A stretch of DNA of 64,000 nt from Pseudomonas pseudonitroreducens (GCF_021603645.1 NZ_BQHJ01000007.1:124001-188000), one strand, 5' to 3'; shown: positions 15,973 to 24,187, counted from the first letter of the stretch. Numbers and translations: made by a program. Notes: generated by a model from the letters alone, not told the origin.

Positions 15973-16413
15973 ATGAGCACGCATTTTTGGGGCGAAGGCA
16001 ACATTGGCTCCCCGCCCGAGTACCGGGAGTTCCCCAACGGCAACGACGAGCCGCGGCGCTTGCTGCGGCTGAACGTGTATTTCGACAACCCCGTTCCCAC
16101 CAAAGGCGGCGACTTCGAGGATCGCGGCGGCTTTTGGGCGCCAGTGGAAATCTGGCACCGTGACACCGCGCACTGGAAAAACCTCTACCAGAAAGGCATG
16201 CGCGTGCTGGTCGTCGGCCGCATGGAGCGCGAGCCCTGGACGGACAACGAAGATCAGCCACGCGAGACCTGGCAGATCAACGCGCGCAGCGTCGGCATCC
16301 TGCCGTTCCGCATCGAGTCCGTGACCCTCAGCCCGAAGCCGCAGGATGCGGAGGCAAAGTCCCAGGCAGTCCAGGAACCGGCTGCGCCAAAAGAGCCGCG
16401 GCGTAGGAAGTGA
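15973..16413 (+). CDS. ssb: ICE single-stranded DNA-binding protein
   Basis: This 146-aa protein has an OB-fold-like core at residues 1-115 including LNVYFDNPVP, GGFWAPVEIWHRD and GMRVLVVGRMEREPW, the last like the G-x-R-V-x-V-x-G strand of SSB proteins. The tail is alanine/lysine/arginine-rich and lacks the acidic DDDIPF tip of chromosomal Ssb. That is usual for ICE-encoded Ssb and suggests different partner binding. It would coat transferred strands. The ATG at 15973 follows a GGAG site. Confidence 0.85.
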   Translation: MSTHFWGEGNIGSPPEYREFPNGNDEPRRLLRLNVYFDNPVPTKGGDFEDRGGFWAPVEIWHRDTAHWKNLYQKGMRVLVVGRMEREPWTDNEDQPRETWQINARSVGILPFRIESVTLSPKPQDAEAKSQAVQEPAAPKEPRRRK

Positions 16414-16682
16414 CCCGGCATGGGCCGGCCACTGTTCGCCGTTCCATGCTCTCGCGAGCTATCCCCAGGGGATAGCTCCATCAACGTCCACCGGCTTCCA
16501 TGCGCTCCCGAAAATCGCGGCTCCCGGCCCGCACACCCCGGCTGCACGCCATCTCCGCCCCAGCCATTCCATCCTGTGAAAGTGGTCGCCACCGCTTGCG
16601 ACTTGTTTGCTGCTGCCCCTGGCGGTGCCCGGCATCCTCGATTCCAGCAACTCAATGAACCACGGAAATCGGATGGACGGAC
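16414..16682. other. Gene-free control region before topB
   Basis: This 269-base gap contains the third 23-bp palindrome and presumably the topB promoter. No gene is seen. Confidence 0.5.
16456..16478. promoter_or_regulatory. 23-bp palindrome, copy 3
   Basis: GAGCTATCCCC, a central A, then GGGGATAGCTC; perfect arms. It lies 204 bases before the topB ATG, sharing the same arms as the two sites upstream of the inrR operon. Confidence 0.65.
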
Positions 16683-18695
16683 ATGCGGCTGTTCTTGTGC
16701 GAGAAGCCCTCCCAGGGCAAGGATATTGGCCGGATTCTCGGCGCGACGCGGCGCGGTGAAGGCTGCCTCAACGGCTCCGGCATCACCATCACCTGGTGCA
16801 TCGGCCATCTCGTAGAAGCGGCAGCACCCGAGGTCTATGACGCGGCGCTCAAGCGCTGGTCGCTGGAACAGTTGCCCATCATTCCCCAGCAGTGGCGGGT
16901 CGAGGTCAAACCGAAGGCCGCCACGCAATTCAAGGTCGTCAAGGCGCTTCTGGCGAAGGCGACCCATCTCGTCATCGCCACCGATGCCGACCGCGAGGGC
17001 GAACTGATCGCCCGAGAGATCATCGACCTGTGCGGCTACCGTGGCCCCATCGAACGCTTGTGGCTGTCGGCGCTCAACGATGCGTCGATCCGCACCGCGC
17101 TCGGCAAGCTACGGCCGTCGTCCGATACGCTGCCGATGTATTACTCGGCGCTGGCGCGTTCGCGGGCAGACTGGCTCGTCGGCATGAACCTCAGCCGTCT
17201 GTTCACGGTGCTCGGGCGGCAGGCGGGCTACGACGGCGTGCTGTCGGTCGGACGTGTCCAGACCCCGACCCTGAAGCTGGTCGTGGATCGCGACCGCGAA
17301 ATCGCGGCTTTCAAGTCGGTGCCGTTCTGGGCCATCGACGTGTCTTTGTCCGCAGAGGGTCAGGCTTTCTCCGCGCAGTGGGTTGCGCCCGATGGCTGCA
17401 CCGACGACGCCGGTCGTTGTCTGCAACAGCCGGTCGCCCAGCAGGCGGCGCAGCAGATTCGTGCTGCGGGCAGCGCCCAGGTGGTGTCGGTCGAGACCGA
17501 GCGCGTGCGCGAAGGCCCGCCGCTGCTGTTCGACCTGGGGACGCTTCAGGAGGTCTGTTCCAGGCAGCTCGGGCTGGACGTGCAGGAGACATTGCAGATC
17601 GCCCAGGCCCTGTACGAGACGCACAAGGCCACGACCTACCCGCGCTCGGACTCTGGCTACCTGCCCGAAAGCATGTTCGCCGAGGTGCCCGCCGTCCTGG
17701 ACAGCCTGCTCAAAACCGACCCGTCGCTGCGACCGATCATGAGTCAGCTCGACCGCTCCCAGCGTTCGCGCGCCTGGAACGACGGCAAGGTCACGGCGCA
17801 CCACGGCATCATTCCGACGCTCGAACCCGCGAACCTCTCTGCTCTGAGCGAGAAGGAACTGGCGGTGTACCGGCTGATCCGGGCGCATTACCTGGCGCAG
17901 TTCCTCCCGCACCACGAGTTCGACCGTACCGTGGCTGAGTTTTCCTGCGGCCGACAGACGCTGGTGGCCGCCGGTAAACAGGTGGTCATCAAGGGCTGGC
18001 GTCTGGTGCTGGCCGAACCGCAAGCGGACGAGGACTGCGTCGACGCGGCGCGCAGCCAGGTGCTGCCCCCACTGCGTGAGGGCCTGGCGTGCCAGGTGGC
18101 CGAGGCCGAGATCAAGGCGCTCAAGACGATGCCGCCCAAGCCCTATACCCAGGGCGAACTGGTCAAATCAATGAAGGGCATTGCGCGCTTCGTAACCGAC
18201 CCGCGCCTGAAGCAGAAGCTGAAGGACACGACGGGCATCGGCACCGAGGCGACGCGGGCCAACATCATCAGCGTGCTAATCGCCCGTGGCTACATCGTGA
18301 AGAAGGGTCGCTCCATTCGCGCATCGGATGCGGCGTTCACGCTGATCGACGCCGTGCCCGCAGCGATTGCAGACCCCGGCACAACGGCGGTGTGGGAGCA
18401 GGCGCTCGACATGATCGAGGCCGGACAGCTCACCCTGGACGTATTCCTCAGCAAGCAGGCCGCCTGGATTTCGCAGTTGATCGCGCAGTACGGCAGCATG
18501 TCCCTGTCCATCAAGCTTCCCCATGGGCCAGCATGTCCGCAGTGCGGCGCACCGACGCGCCAGCGCACCGGCAAGAGCGGCCCATTCTGGTCGTGCAGTC
18601 GCTACCCCGACTGCAAAGGCACGCTGCCGGTCGAATCCGGTACGCCCAAGCGTGGCGCTTCGCGCTCGCGTAGCAGCGGCCGCAAAGGCGCCTGA
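16683..18695 (+). CDS. topB: DNA topoisomerase III of the ICE
   Basis: This 670-aa type IA topoisomerase has the TOPRIM motif TDADREGE at about 100-107, SVGRVQTPT near 185, and the catalytic tyrosine in TTYPRSDSG near residue 319. A C-terminal zinc finger (CPQCG...CSRYPDC) lies at about 619-645. It relaxes or decatenates DNA and probably supports conjugative replication or resolves transfer intermediates. Length matches plasmid and ICE TopB/TraE proteins. It ends a DNA-processing block after ssb. Confidence 0.95.
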   Translation: MRLFLCEKPSQGKDIGRILGATRRGEGCLNGSGITITWCIGHLVEAAAPEVYDAALKRWSLEQLPIIPQQWRVEVKPKAATQFKVVKALLAKATHLVIATDADREGELIAREIIDLCGYRGPIERLWLSALNDASIRTALGKLRPSSDTLPMYYSALARSRADWLVGMNLSRLFTVLGRQAGYDGVLSVGRVQTPTLKLVVDRDREIAAFKSVPFWAIDVSLSAEGQAFSAQWVAPDGCTDDAGRCLQQPVAQQAAQQIRAAGSAQVVSVETERVREGPPLLFDLGTLQEVCSRQLGLDVQETLQIAQALYETHKATTYPRSDSGYLPESMFAEVPAVLDSLLKTDPSLRPIMSQLDRSQRSRAWNDGKVTAHHGIIPTLEPANLSALSEKELAVYRLIRAHYLAQFLPHHEFDRTVAEFSCGRQTLVAAGKQVVIKGWRLVLAEPQADEDCVDAARSQVLPPLREGLACQVAEAEIKALKTMPPKPYTQGELVKSMKGIARFVTDPRLKQKLKDTTGIGTEATRANIISVLIARGYIVKKGRSIRASDAAFTLIDAVPAAIADPGTTAVWEQALDMIEAGQLTLDVFLSKQAAWISQLIAQYGSMSLSIKLPHGPACPQCGAPTRQRTGKSGPFWSCSRYPDCKGTLPVESGTPKRGASRSRSSGRKGA

Positions 18696-18712
18696 CTGAC
18701 TCCGTTTCCCGT

Positions 18713-18742
18713 GGGCCGCGCCCTGTTTCAAAGGCGTGGCCC
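18713..18742 (+). terminator. Hairpin after topB
   Basis: GGGCCGCGCC (18713-18722) pairs with GGCGTGGCCC (18733-18742), ten pairs with one G-T. It follows the topB stop by 18 bases; no T tract follows, so termination is only probable. Confidence 0.45.
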
Positions 18743-19131
18743 GTGTCCCGCACGCCCCTGCGGGTCGCCCAGCGCGCAACGCCTTCTTGTCCGTGTGCGC
18801 GTCCCGTCCAGCCGTCCCCGGCTGCGGGACTTGAAGGTAGCTTTTCCGCGAACCGTCTCCCGCGTGTTCTGCTGGTCTGTGTTTCTCCCGCCCACTGCGA
18901 AGGGCCCCCCGATGGCTTGCCTGGCAGCGCGAGCCACCCGGAGACCCTTTGTGGTCAGCGGTATTCGGTGCCGGTGCCCACCGGCGCAAAAACGGGCTCC
19001 CTTTGTGCGCGGATGTGCGCCAGACGATGCCGGCCCCAGCCACGACATGGGCCGGGTGTGATTGCTGATGAGCAGACGGTTCTAGCGACGACCGGGCCTG
19101 CAACAGCCCACGGGTGGTTATTTCCTCCCGA

Positions 19132-19155
19132 GCCGAAGGTCAGCGAGCCTTCGGC
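19132..19155 (+). terminator. Terminator-like hairpin upstream of the 81-aa gene
   Basis: GCCGAAGG (19132-19139) pairs with CCTTCGGC (19148-19155), followed by GCCTTTAT. It lies 63 bases before the next ATG, so it could act as an attenuator. Confidence 0.45.
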
Positions 19156-19218
19156 GCCTTTATCTCGCCGATCAACGTTCCGAGCCAATGGCCGGCCACA
19201 GCAACAGGAAACCGACGC

Positions 19219-19464
19219 ATGCAACAACCGGAGAAAGTACGAGCCGCGTTCGAGCGCGACCTTGGCAACAAGGTGCTGTTCATCAAGGGCGGCAAGCTGC
19301 TGTTCATCGATGGCATCAATCTCAAGGCCATCGCCGACCGTAAGGCGTATTTCGCTTCGCTGCGTGCGCGGCAGGCGCAACCCATTGTGGTCCTGGCCGA
19401 ACTGGGACAGGACGAGGCATTCGCCCTGTGGAAGCAGCATGTGCTGGGCGACACGCCCGAGTGA
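19219..19464 (+). CDS. Small ICE protein of unknown function, 81 aa
   Basis: The ATG at 19219 follows a CAGGAAAC site; an earlier in-frame start would read through the upstream hairpin. The product is soluble and basic, alternating predicted strands and helices, with the segment GNKVLFIKGGKLLFIDGINLK. It is followed by a clear terminator, so it is transcribed alone or ends the topB transcript. I do not recognise the family. Confidence 0.6.
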   Translation: MQQPEKVRAAFERDLGNKVLFIKGGKLLFIDGINLKAIADRKAYFASLRARQAQPIVVLAELGQDEAFALWKQHVLGDTPE

Positions 19465-19493
19465 GCCAACGCACCCAAGCACCCCCCTGACAG

Positions 19494-19514
19494 CCCGCAC
19501 TCGATGCGGGTTTT
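19494..19514 (+). terminator. Intrinsic terminator after the 81-aa gene
   Basis: CCCGCA (19494-19499) pairs with TGCGGG (19505-19510), followed by TTTT. It begins 29 bases after the stop codon. Confidence 0.8.
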
Positions 19515-19603
19515 CTGTCTCTGCGCCCACCAATCCGGGCTGGGCCGAATGCCGTTTTCCAACTGACGCAGCGCGCCCCCCGGACGAAGCTGCCCGCATG
19601 TTC

Positions 19604-19790
19604 GCTGATTCGTCAGCACATGCCAGCAGCCATGGGTTCCAGGCTGCCGCGGGTTCTTCCCGCGTAACCCGCCAGTCCGTATCGCATCAAGTCTGCGGAC
19701 GCGCGTCCCCGTGACGTCGATGCTTTTTATCCACCGCGTGCGGGAGCTGCCATCCCGTGAGGGACAAGGCCCCGCTTTTCCAAGGAGCCT
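19604..19790 (+). ncRNA. Multi-hairpin structured leader RNA, copy 1
   Basis: Hairpin 1 is GCTGA/TCAGC with a UUCG loop (19604-19617). The conserved ACATGCC follows. Hairpin 2 is CAGCC/GGCTG (19627-19646) and hairpin 3 is CGCGGG/CCCGCG (19648-19664). A GATGCTTTTTATCCACC segment and a last hairpin (GCGGG/CCCGC with TCCC/GGGA inside) lead to the ATG at 19795. Three further copies keep the pairs with different bases. It resembles in context the leader class I remember as the radC RNA motif. Confidence 0.65.
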
Positions 19791-19794
19791 ACCC

Positions 19795-20007
19795 ATGTCC
19801 CACAAAGCCTCTTTCGGCCAGTTGGCCTTGACCTATTGCGGCAAGTTCCTGCCGCTCGAAGTCCTGCAAAGCGCCGCCGGCCACTACATCGGCACGCGCG
19901 ATACCGAAGGTCCCGTTTCGCGGGAATCGCACGAGTACTTCCGCAGCCATGCAGCGGCTCAACGTGCCCTCGAAAGAGGCGGCTGGTCCCAGCTCGCCAT
20001 TCCCTGA
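19795..20007 (+). CDS. Small ICE protein of unknown function, 70 aa
   Basis: The ATG at 19795 follows CCAAGGAG and lies directly after structured leader copy 1; the longer reading frame upstream crosses the leader and is rejected. The protein is soluble (MSHKASFGQLALTYCGKF...) with one C and several H residues but no metal motif. It may be co-transcribed with the next gene 21 bases downstream. The family is not recognised. Confidence 0.6.
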   Translation: MSHKASFGQLALTYCGKFLPLEVLQSAAGHYIGTRDTEGPVSRESHEYFRSHAAAQRALERGGWSQLAIP

Positions 20008-20028
20008 TCCAACTGGAGGAATCACGCC

Positions 20029-20421
20029 ATGAATCAACTGCTGCCGCGAGAAGTCGTCGATCAGATCATGCGGGAAGAGCAGCATTTCGCTGCCGCGCCC
20101 CAAGCCTTCTTCGAGGCATGGAAGCGTGGTGCCGAGATCGCTGGCCCCGAATGGTTTGGCGACGGCACCCGTGACGGCCTGAACCAGGCCAAGAGCAAGT
20201 GGGATCTGCGTCCCAACATGCTGCGGCTCAACGATGCCCTCGGTGTCCTGAGCAGCGGGCAACGCATGTTTCTGTCCGCCATGGTCAGCTTCTACAACGC
20301 GCACGAGGGCGGTGCCATGCTCAAACGCTGCCACTTCCACGGGCTGTCGGACTTCGACGGTCTCGACTTGGAACGCCGCAAGGTCATTGCCGACTTGATG
20401 CTGAACTACAGCGGCTGGTGA
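20029..20421 (+). CDS. ICE protein of unknown function, 130 aa
   Basis: A GGAGG site lies 9 bases upstream of the ATG. The protein is soluble and mostly helical, with a central RPNMLRLNDALGVLSSGQRMFLSAM segment and a conserved-looking FYN motif. It is followed by a strong hairpin. It is one of several single conserved genes of unknown role between topB and the methyltransferase in ICEs of this class. Confidence 0.65.
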   Translation: MNQLLPREVVDQIMREEQHFAAAPQAFFEAWKRGAEIAGPEWFGDGTRDGLNQAKSKWDLRPNMLRLNDALGVLSSGQRMFLSAMVSFYNAHEGGAMLKRCHFHGLSDFDGLDLERRKVIADLMLNYSGW

Positions 20422-20459
20422 ACCCGTTTCCGGCACACCCCCGTCTTTTCGTTCCCCAC

Positions 20460-20491
20460 GAGGGACATGCGCCCACACGGCCATGTCCCTC
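20460..20491 (+). terminator. Long hairpin after the 130-aa gene
   Basis: GAGGGACATG (20460-20469) and CATGTCCCTC (20482-20491) are perfect 10-base complements, followed by GATTTCCTTT. A moderately good terminator. Confidence 0.6.
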
Positions 20492-20582
20492 GATTTCCTT
20501 TCCGTTGCCCAGCGTAAAGCGGCTGAATCAAAGCCAACGATCAGCGTCGACTGACGCATTTTCCCTTTTCAACCCACCGGGT

Positions 20583-20606
20583 CCAATTCCCGGTGGCGGG
20601 AATTGG
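20583..20606 (+). promoter_or_regulatory. Leader hairpin before the 245-aa gene
   Basis: CCAATTCCCG (20583-20592) pairs perfectly with CGGGAATTGG (20597-20606) around GTGG, 28 bases before the ATG. It is the strongest member of the leader-hairpin family in this block. Confidence 0.6.
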
Positions 20607-20633
20607 CTCCATTATTCAATCTGGAGAGTTCCC

Positions 20634-21371
20634 ATGTCCCAGAATCCCAATCCCTTTCTCCGCGGCTACTGGAATTTGAAGATCGTCCGCACGCTGTCCA
20701 TCAGCTACGAGGACGGAAGCCCGCATGTCTGGCGAAACATCCACCCGAGCCAGCAACACCTTTCCGACGAGGAATTGATTTCATCGTCCTGCATCGTCAC
20801 CAGCGATTTCGCGGTGGTCACGAACGGCTCTGAACCTATAAGCGCCGAGGTGCTGGCCGAATGCGATGCCGATGAAGGCGTTAACGGCGAAGGCGTGATC
20901 GGTGCCGTGGTCTATGCCATTCATGGCGAGGACTTCGACGGTCGCCTGATCCACGTCGGTGACAGCTATTCGGTCGAGGCCGCGCGGGAAGTCGTGCAGC
21001 GCCTGAGTTTCGAGACCGGCTACTACAGCCGATGCTGGGAGATCAGCAGCGCGCACATCAGCCAGGAAACCGGCCTGTACCTCGCCAATCTGGCGGACCT
21101 TGCCACGCCGGAGGCCTTTCTGTTCATCGCCTTTCGGGTTCCGTACAGCCCGGCGATTGGCGTCAAGCTGATCTCCACGCCCTGGACGGACAAGAACCTG
21201 GAATACGCCGAGGGCATCACCGCCGAGCAGCTTCGGCAGGAGCACCGCAGCAAGGGCATGCCAGACGACCTGGCGAACATCCTGGAACTGGCTGGCCAGG
21301 CCGATGTGCGCATCCTCATCCTCGACGCTGACGCGCCCGTGTTGCTGGGCCTGCCGCTGGCCGAGCCCTAG
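20634..21371 (+). CDS. ICE protein of unknown function (DUF5983-like tail), 245 aa
   Basis: The ATG at 20634 follows a TCTGGAGAG site after a leader hairpin. The protein is soluble and acidic. Its C-terminal ending ILILDADAPVLLGLPLAEP resembles the tail I associate with DUF5983 proteins. The first 40 residues include a Y-W-N/S-Y-rich segment. It stands alone between two hairpins. No catalytic motif was identified; the function is unknown. Confidence 0.65.
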   Translation: MSQNPNPFLRGYWNLKIVRTLSISYEDGSPHVWRNIHPSQQHLSDEELISSSCIVTSDFAVVTNGSEPISAEVLAECDADEGVNGEGVIGAVVYAIHGEDFDGRLIHVGDSYSVEAAREVVQRLSFETGYYSRCWEISSAHISQETGLYLANLADLATPEAFLFIAFRVPYSPAIGVKLISTPWTDKNLEYAEGITAEQLRQEHRSKGMPDDLANILELAGQADVRILILDADAPVLLGLPLAEP

Positions 21372-21411
21372 CAAACACACCACGCGCCCACCTTCCTCTT
21401 TGCCCTCCATG

Positions 21412-21443
21412 CCAGCCTGTCTCCTTTCTGGGAGCCGGGCTGG
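21412..21443 (+). promoter_or_regulatory. Leader hairpin before the 92-aa gene
   Basis: CCAGCC (21412-21417) pairs with GGCTGG (21438-21443), with CTCC/GGAG inside around TTTCTG-type loop bases. Same two-tier layout as its neighbours; the ATG follows 23 bases later. Confidence 0.5.
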
Positions 21444-21465
21444 TCCTATTTCATAGGAGCACTTT

Positions 21466-21744
21466 ATGTTCCCCGACCTCATCTCGCCCGCGCGCGACTT
21501 CGAGCATCAGCTTGGAGCCTGCGTCAACGCCATGGGCCAGGACGACGCCATCGGCCAGATCCTGGTATTCGAGCGCTTGAGCGGCATGCTGCACATGCGC
21601 CATATCGCCAGCGCCGATCTGGCAGACACCGACATTGATGCCTACGAAATGGTCGTCTTCGACGGTGGCAACACCGGCGGCGACACGTGGAAGCACGTGT
21701 TCTTTCCACGTCAGCGCGAACACTACTTCGTGTGCCAAGCCTGA
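21466..21744 (+). CDS. Small ICE protein of unknown function, 92 aa
   Basis: An ATAGGAGC site precedes the ATG. The protein has an acidic middle (SADLADTDIDAYEMVVFDGG) and ends with an aromatic-rich VFFPRQREHYFVCQA. It is followed by a strong terminator, so it forms its own short transcript. Not recognised. Confidence 0.6.
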   Translation: MFPDLISPARDFEHQLGACVNAMGQDDAIGQILVFERLSGMLHMRHIASADLADTDIDAYEMVVFDGGNTGGDTWKHVFFPRQREHYFVCQA

Positions 21745-21761
21745 CCACCCAGCCCCTTTCG

Positions 21762-21782
21762 AGGGGCCTTTTCTTGTCGCGG
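21762..21782 (+). terminator. Intrinsic terminator with UUCG loop
   Basis: GCCCCT (21762-21767), TTCG, AGGGGC (21772-21777), then CTTTT. It starts 18 bases after the stop of the 92-aa gene. Confidence 0.85.
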
Positions 21783-21860
21783 CGCAGGAAAGCGGGTGCG
21801 GCGCGGTGCGGTTTCCTGAGCGCAGGCCACTCACTCCAGGGCCATCCTTGCCCCATGTTC

Positions 21861-22015
21861 GTCGGCGTTGCCGACACATGCCCAGGCAGCCAAGACCTTC
21901 AAGGCTGCAAGCGCGGGAAACCGTGCTGGTTGTTTCTTCCTACGGACGCACCGCGCCCATTCACCCACAAGGGACCTCTCCCTTGCGGGCGGGGAATCCC
22001 TTGTTCTTCCTCAAG
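21861..22015 (+). ncRNA. Multi-hairpin structured leader RNA, copy 2
   Basis: Hairpin 1 is GTCGGC/GCCGAC around GTT (21861-21875). ACATGCCC follows. Hairpin 2 is CAGCC/GGCTG (21887-21907). Hairpin 3 is GCGCGG/CCGTGC with a GAAA loop (21911-21926). A final CAAGGGA/TCCCTTG stem ends shortly before the ribosome site of the gene at 22025. Confidence 0.65.
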
Positions 22016-22024
22016 GAGATTCAC

Positions 22025-22837
22025 ATGGATCGCTCTCTTATCAAGACCCTGATGCCTTCGCTGGTCGCAGGCCATGTGCCGCGCAACGTGCGGTCGTTCA
22101 AGTACCGCGTGTTCGATGATCAGCCACAGTCCTCGACACTGGGCTTCGTTATCGATCCCCAGCCCTTCGACGGCAGGGTGGTCGCCGCCAGCGAGGACGC
22201 CATCGTCGTCAAGCTCAAGCCCAGCGAGTTCGCGGTACTCGATCCCAACCTGGTGACCAGCATTCCCAGCGAGGGCACCAAGGTGCATGTCCAACCCTAT
22301 GCCCGTCGTCGTTTCGACGGTCTGCGTGCGGACACGCCAGAAGAGCGCACCGAGATGATGTCCGACGGCACGCCCTACACCGTCAAGACACACATCCTCG
22401 GCTCCGCGCCGGCCAAGTTGCCCATTCCCGAGCCGCAGTGCATGGAACTGGGTCAGCTCATCGAGCAGTTGGAGGAAATGCCGGCGCCCGACGGGTTCCG
22501 CCGCATCACCCACATGCTGGTCGATGCGGGCGCCCACGACTTCACCTGGGTCGATCCGAAGCCGTCCAGGATCATCGAAACGCCCCCGGCGATCAGTTTC
22601 ACGGTTTCGACCGCGAAGTTCGCCGGCCAGGTGACGATCCTCTACCAACGCGGCAGCGATACCTATGCGGTGGAGCTGCGCCGCGACGGCGAGTTGGTCG
22701 ATCGGCACGACGAGGTGTATTTCGACATGCTCGGCGAAGTGCTGGAGCGACTCATAGACGACGGGCGCTGGCGCCTGATCGACGTGAGCGTGATCGGCGC
22801 GAAGACGTCCCGACGGCGCCGCGCTGTACCGGCGTGA
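22025..22837 (+). CDS. ICE protein of unknown function, 270 aa
   Basis: The ATG at 22025 follows CAAGGAGA. The N-terminal 110 residues look like a strand-rich domain (FKYRVFDDQPQSSTLGFVID... DGRVVAASEDAIVVKL). The C-terminal half has alternating strands and helices, and the end is a basic RRRRAVPA tail. It is preceded by a structured leader and followed by a terminator. It is conserved by position in this ICE class as far as I recall, without a known function. Confidence 0.65.
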   Translation: MDRSLIKTLMPSLVAGHVPRNVRSFKYRVFDDQPQSSTLGFVIDPQPFDGRVVAASEDAIVVKLKPSEFAVLDPNLVTSIPSEGTKVHVQPYARRRFDGLRADTPEERTEMMSDGTPYTVKTHILGSAPAKLPIPEPQCMELGQLIEQLEEMPAPDGFRRITHMLVDAGAHDFTWVDPKPSRIIETPPAISFTVSTAKFAGQVTILYQRGSDTYAVELRRDGELVDRHDEVYFDMLGEVLERLIDDGRWRLIDVSVIGAKTSRRRRAVPA

Positions 22838-22877
22838 CACCACGAAAAGTACCAGGCGACATGCCCCCACAGGCTCT

Positions 22878-22905
22878 CCCTCCATTCGGAAGGAGGGCCT
22901 TTTTT
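22878..22905 (+). terminator. Intrinsic terminator
   Basis: CCCTCC (22878-22883) pairs with GGAGGG (22892-22897), followed by CCTTTTTT. Confidence 0.85.
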
Positions 22906-23215
22906 CTGCCGTGGGAGATTTCATCAAAGGGAATCGATCGGATACCGATTGATGGCTGCCTCGCGCGCGAGGCCTGGTCATGCTGAGCCCATGCCTGCTG
23001 ACGTTGTCAGCGACATGCCAGGCAACCACCGGTCTTCGAGGTTGCGACGTAGTTCCCACTGCGTGACCGAGCCAGCTCGCACCGCATCCATTCGCGAGCG
23101 GCCACCAGTCTCTGGTGGTGGATGCTTTCGCCTTATCAACCCATCGCGGGGTTACGCACCTTTCCCCGCAGCGTGGGGCTGGTGTGTCTCCGCTTCATCC
23201 CTATGGAGATTCACC
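22906..23215. other. Gene-free leader region of the DUF3577 gene
   Basis: The stretch from the terminator to the ATG at 23216 holds no gene. It is filled by structured leader copy 3 and two further hairpins described separately. Confidence 0.6.
22997..23195 (+). ncRNA. Multi-hairpin structured leader RNA, copy 3 (upstream of DUF3577 gene)
   Basis: Hairpin 1 is GCTGAC/GTCAGC around GTT (22997-23011). GACATGCC follows. Hairpin 2 is CAACC/GGTTG (23023-23044). Hairpin 3 is ACGTAG/CTGCGT (23047-23064). A CCACCAG/CTGGTGG stem (23102-23118) and a last stem with GCGGGG...CTCCGC outside and CCCC/GGGG inside follow. I recall a DUF3577 leader RNA among published structured-RNA candidates; this may be it. 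Confidence 0.65.
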
Positions 23216-24130
23216 ATGACCACCACATCCAACGAGAAATCGTATTTTGACCTCCACACTTCGGGCATCGGTTACATCCAGCGTGCCCGTGAAGTACCTG
23301 TTCGGGGCGGCCGCCGTGTGCAGCCTTTCCTGGCATGCACCATCGCCGCGCTGGTCGGCCCCGCCAAGGATCCCAGCTATCGCTATTTCGACGTCAAGGT
23401 CTCGGGTGCCGAGGCCAAGAAACTGGTCGAGCGCTACATCGGCGTTGACGATCCCAAGCAGCGCCCACTGGTGCGCTTTCGCCTCGGCGACCTGTGGGGC
23501 GATGCGTACATCCGCGACAAGGGCGAGCAGAAAGGCCAAGCCGCCGCGTCCCTCAAGGCGCGACTGCTCAAGGCCGAGCCGCTTGACCGGGCCGAACTGG
23601 CTTCGATCAGGCAGCACGAGCTGATCACCCGCGGCATCGGCTACCTCAGCCGTCCGAAGGACGTCACGCCCAAAGATGGCGACCCGTTCCTCTCTTGCAC
23701 CGTCGCCGCGCTGGCCGGGCCTGTCGATGAACCGGAGTATCGGTACTTCGACACCATCGTTACCACCCCTGAAGCCGAGCATCTGGTTCGCCGGTGCGTG
23801 CAGGCCATCGAAGGGGACTGCAAGGTGCTGATCGCCTTCCGTCTCAACGACATGAAGATCGATCCGTACATCCGCACCAAGGGTGAGCGCGCTGGGGAAC
23901 CGGCCGCAAGCCTGGATTCGACACTGATCCACATCGGCCTGATCAAGATCGACGGCACCAAGGTCTATCCGACGAGCCCCGCGCAAGCCGATTCGCCGCC
24001 GGCCCAGGACGCTCCCGCGCCCGAAGCCGAGGACGCCGACCTCGCTTCCGATCAGCCTGTCGAGCCCGCCGAGCGTGAGCCCGAAGGTGAAGTCGAGGAG
24101 CAGGAGCCGGCATTGGCTGCTTCGTTCTGA
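23216..24130 (+). CDS. DUF3577 / STY4534-family ICE protein with two repeats
   Basis: This 304-aa protein consists of two similar units, about residues 17-125 and 140-248. Each runs from a GIGY start through a PF-L-(A/S)CT(I/V)AAL-GP segment and YRYFD to DPYIR/DAYIR and KGE. The tail (260-304) is acidic and proline-rich. The duplication is plain in the sequence. The family is a conserved marker of PFGI-1-class ICEs with no proven function; a single-strand or RNA-binding role would be speculation. It is preceded by structured leader copy 3. Confidence 0.8.
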   Translation: MTTTSNEKSYFDLHTSGIGYIQRAREVPVRGGRRVQPFLACTIAALVGPAKDPSYRYFDVKVSGAEAKKLVERYIGVDDPKQRPLVRFRLGDLWGDAYIRDKGEQKGQAAASLKARLLKAEPLDRAELASIRQHELITRGIGYLSRPKDVTPKDGDPFLSCTVAALAGPVDEPEYRYFDTIVTTPEAEHLVRRCVQAIEGDCKVLIAFRLNDMKIDPYIRTKGERAGEPAASLDSTLIHIGLIKIDGTKVYPTSPAQADSPPAQDAPAPEAEDADLASDQPVEPAEREPEGEVEEQEPALAASF

Positions 24131-24132
24131 TC

Positions 24133-24160
24133 CGGCATGGCCCTTCATGGGGCCTTGCCG
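24133..24160 (+). promoter_or_regulatory. Leader hairpin before the DUF3275 gene
   Basis: CGGCA (24133-24137) pairs with TGCCG (24156-24160), with GGCCC/GGGCC nested inside. The two-tier layout matches the neighbouring leaders; the ATG follows 27 bases later. Confidence 0.5.
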
Positions 24161-24187
24161 CTCTTGCTATTCACAAGGAGAACCATC

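Larger units (their letters stand above)
18696..19218. other. Gene-free 523-base region after topB with several hairpins
   Basis: No protein-like frame is convincing. The region holds a 10-bp-stem hairpin at 18713-18742, a two-tier hairpin at 18801-18830 (GTCCCG/CGGGAC outside, AGCCG/CGGCT inside), a CCGGCCC/GGGCCGG stem near 19029-19053 and a terminator-like stem at 19132-19155. It may be a long structured leader of the next gene. Confidence 0.5.

Noticed and set aside
14317-16478. CRISPR array
   Set aside because: The repeated 23-bp palindromes are only three, irregularly spaced, and lie at promoters; no regular spacers exist anywhere in the window.
18743-19714. 323-codon frame through the region after topB
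   Set aside because: It runs across several hairpins, a terminator and the real 81-aa gene in another frame, with proline/arginine/serine-rich composition.
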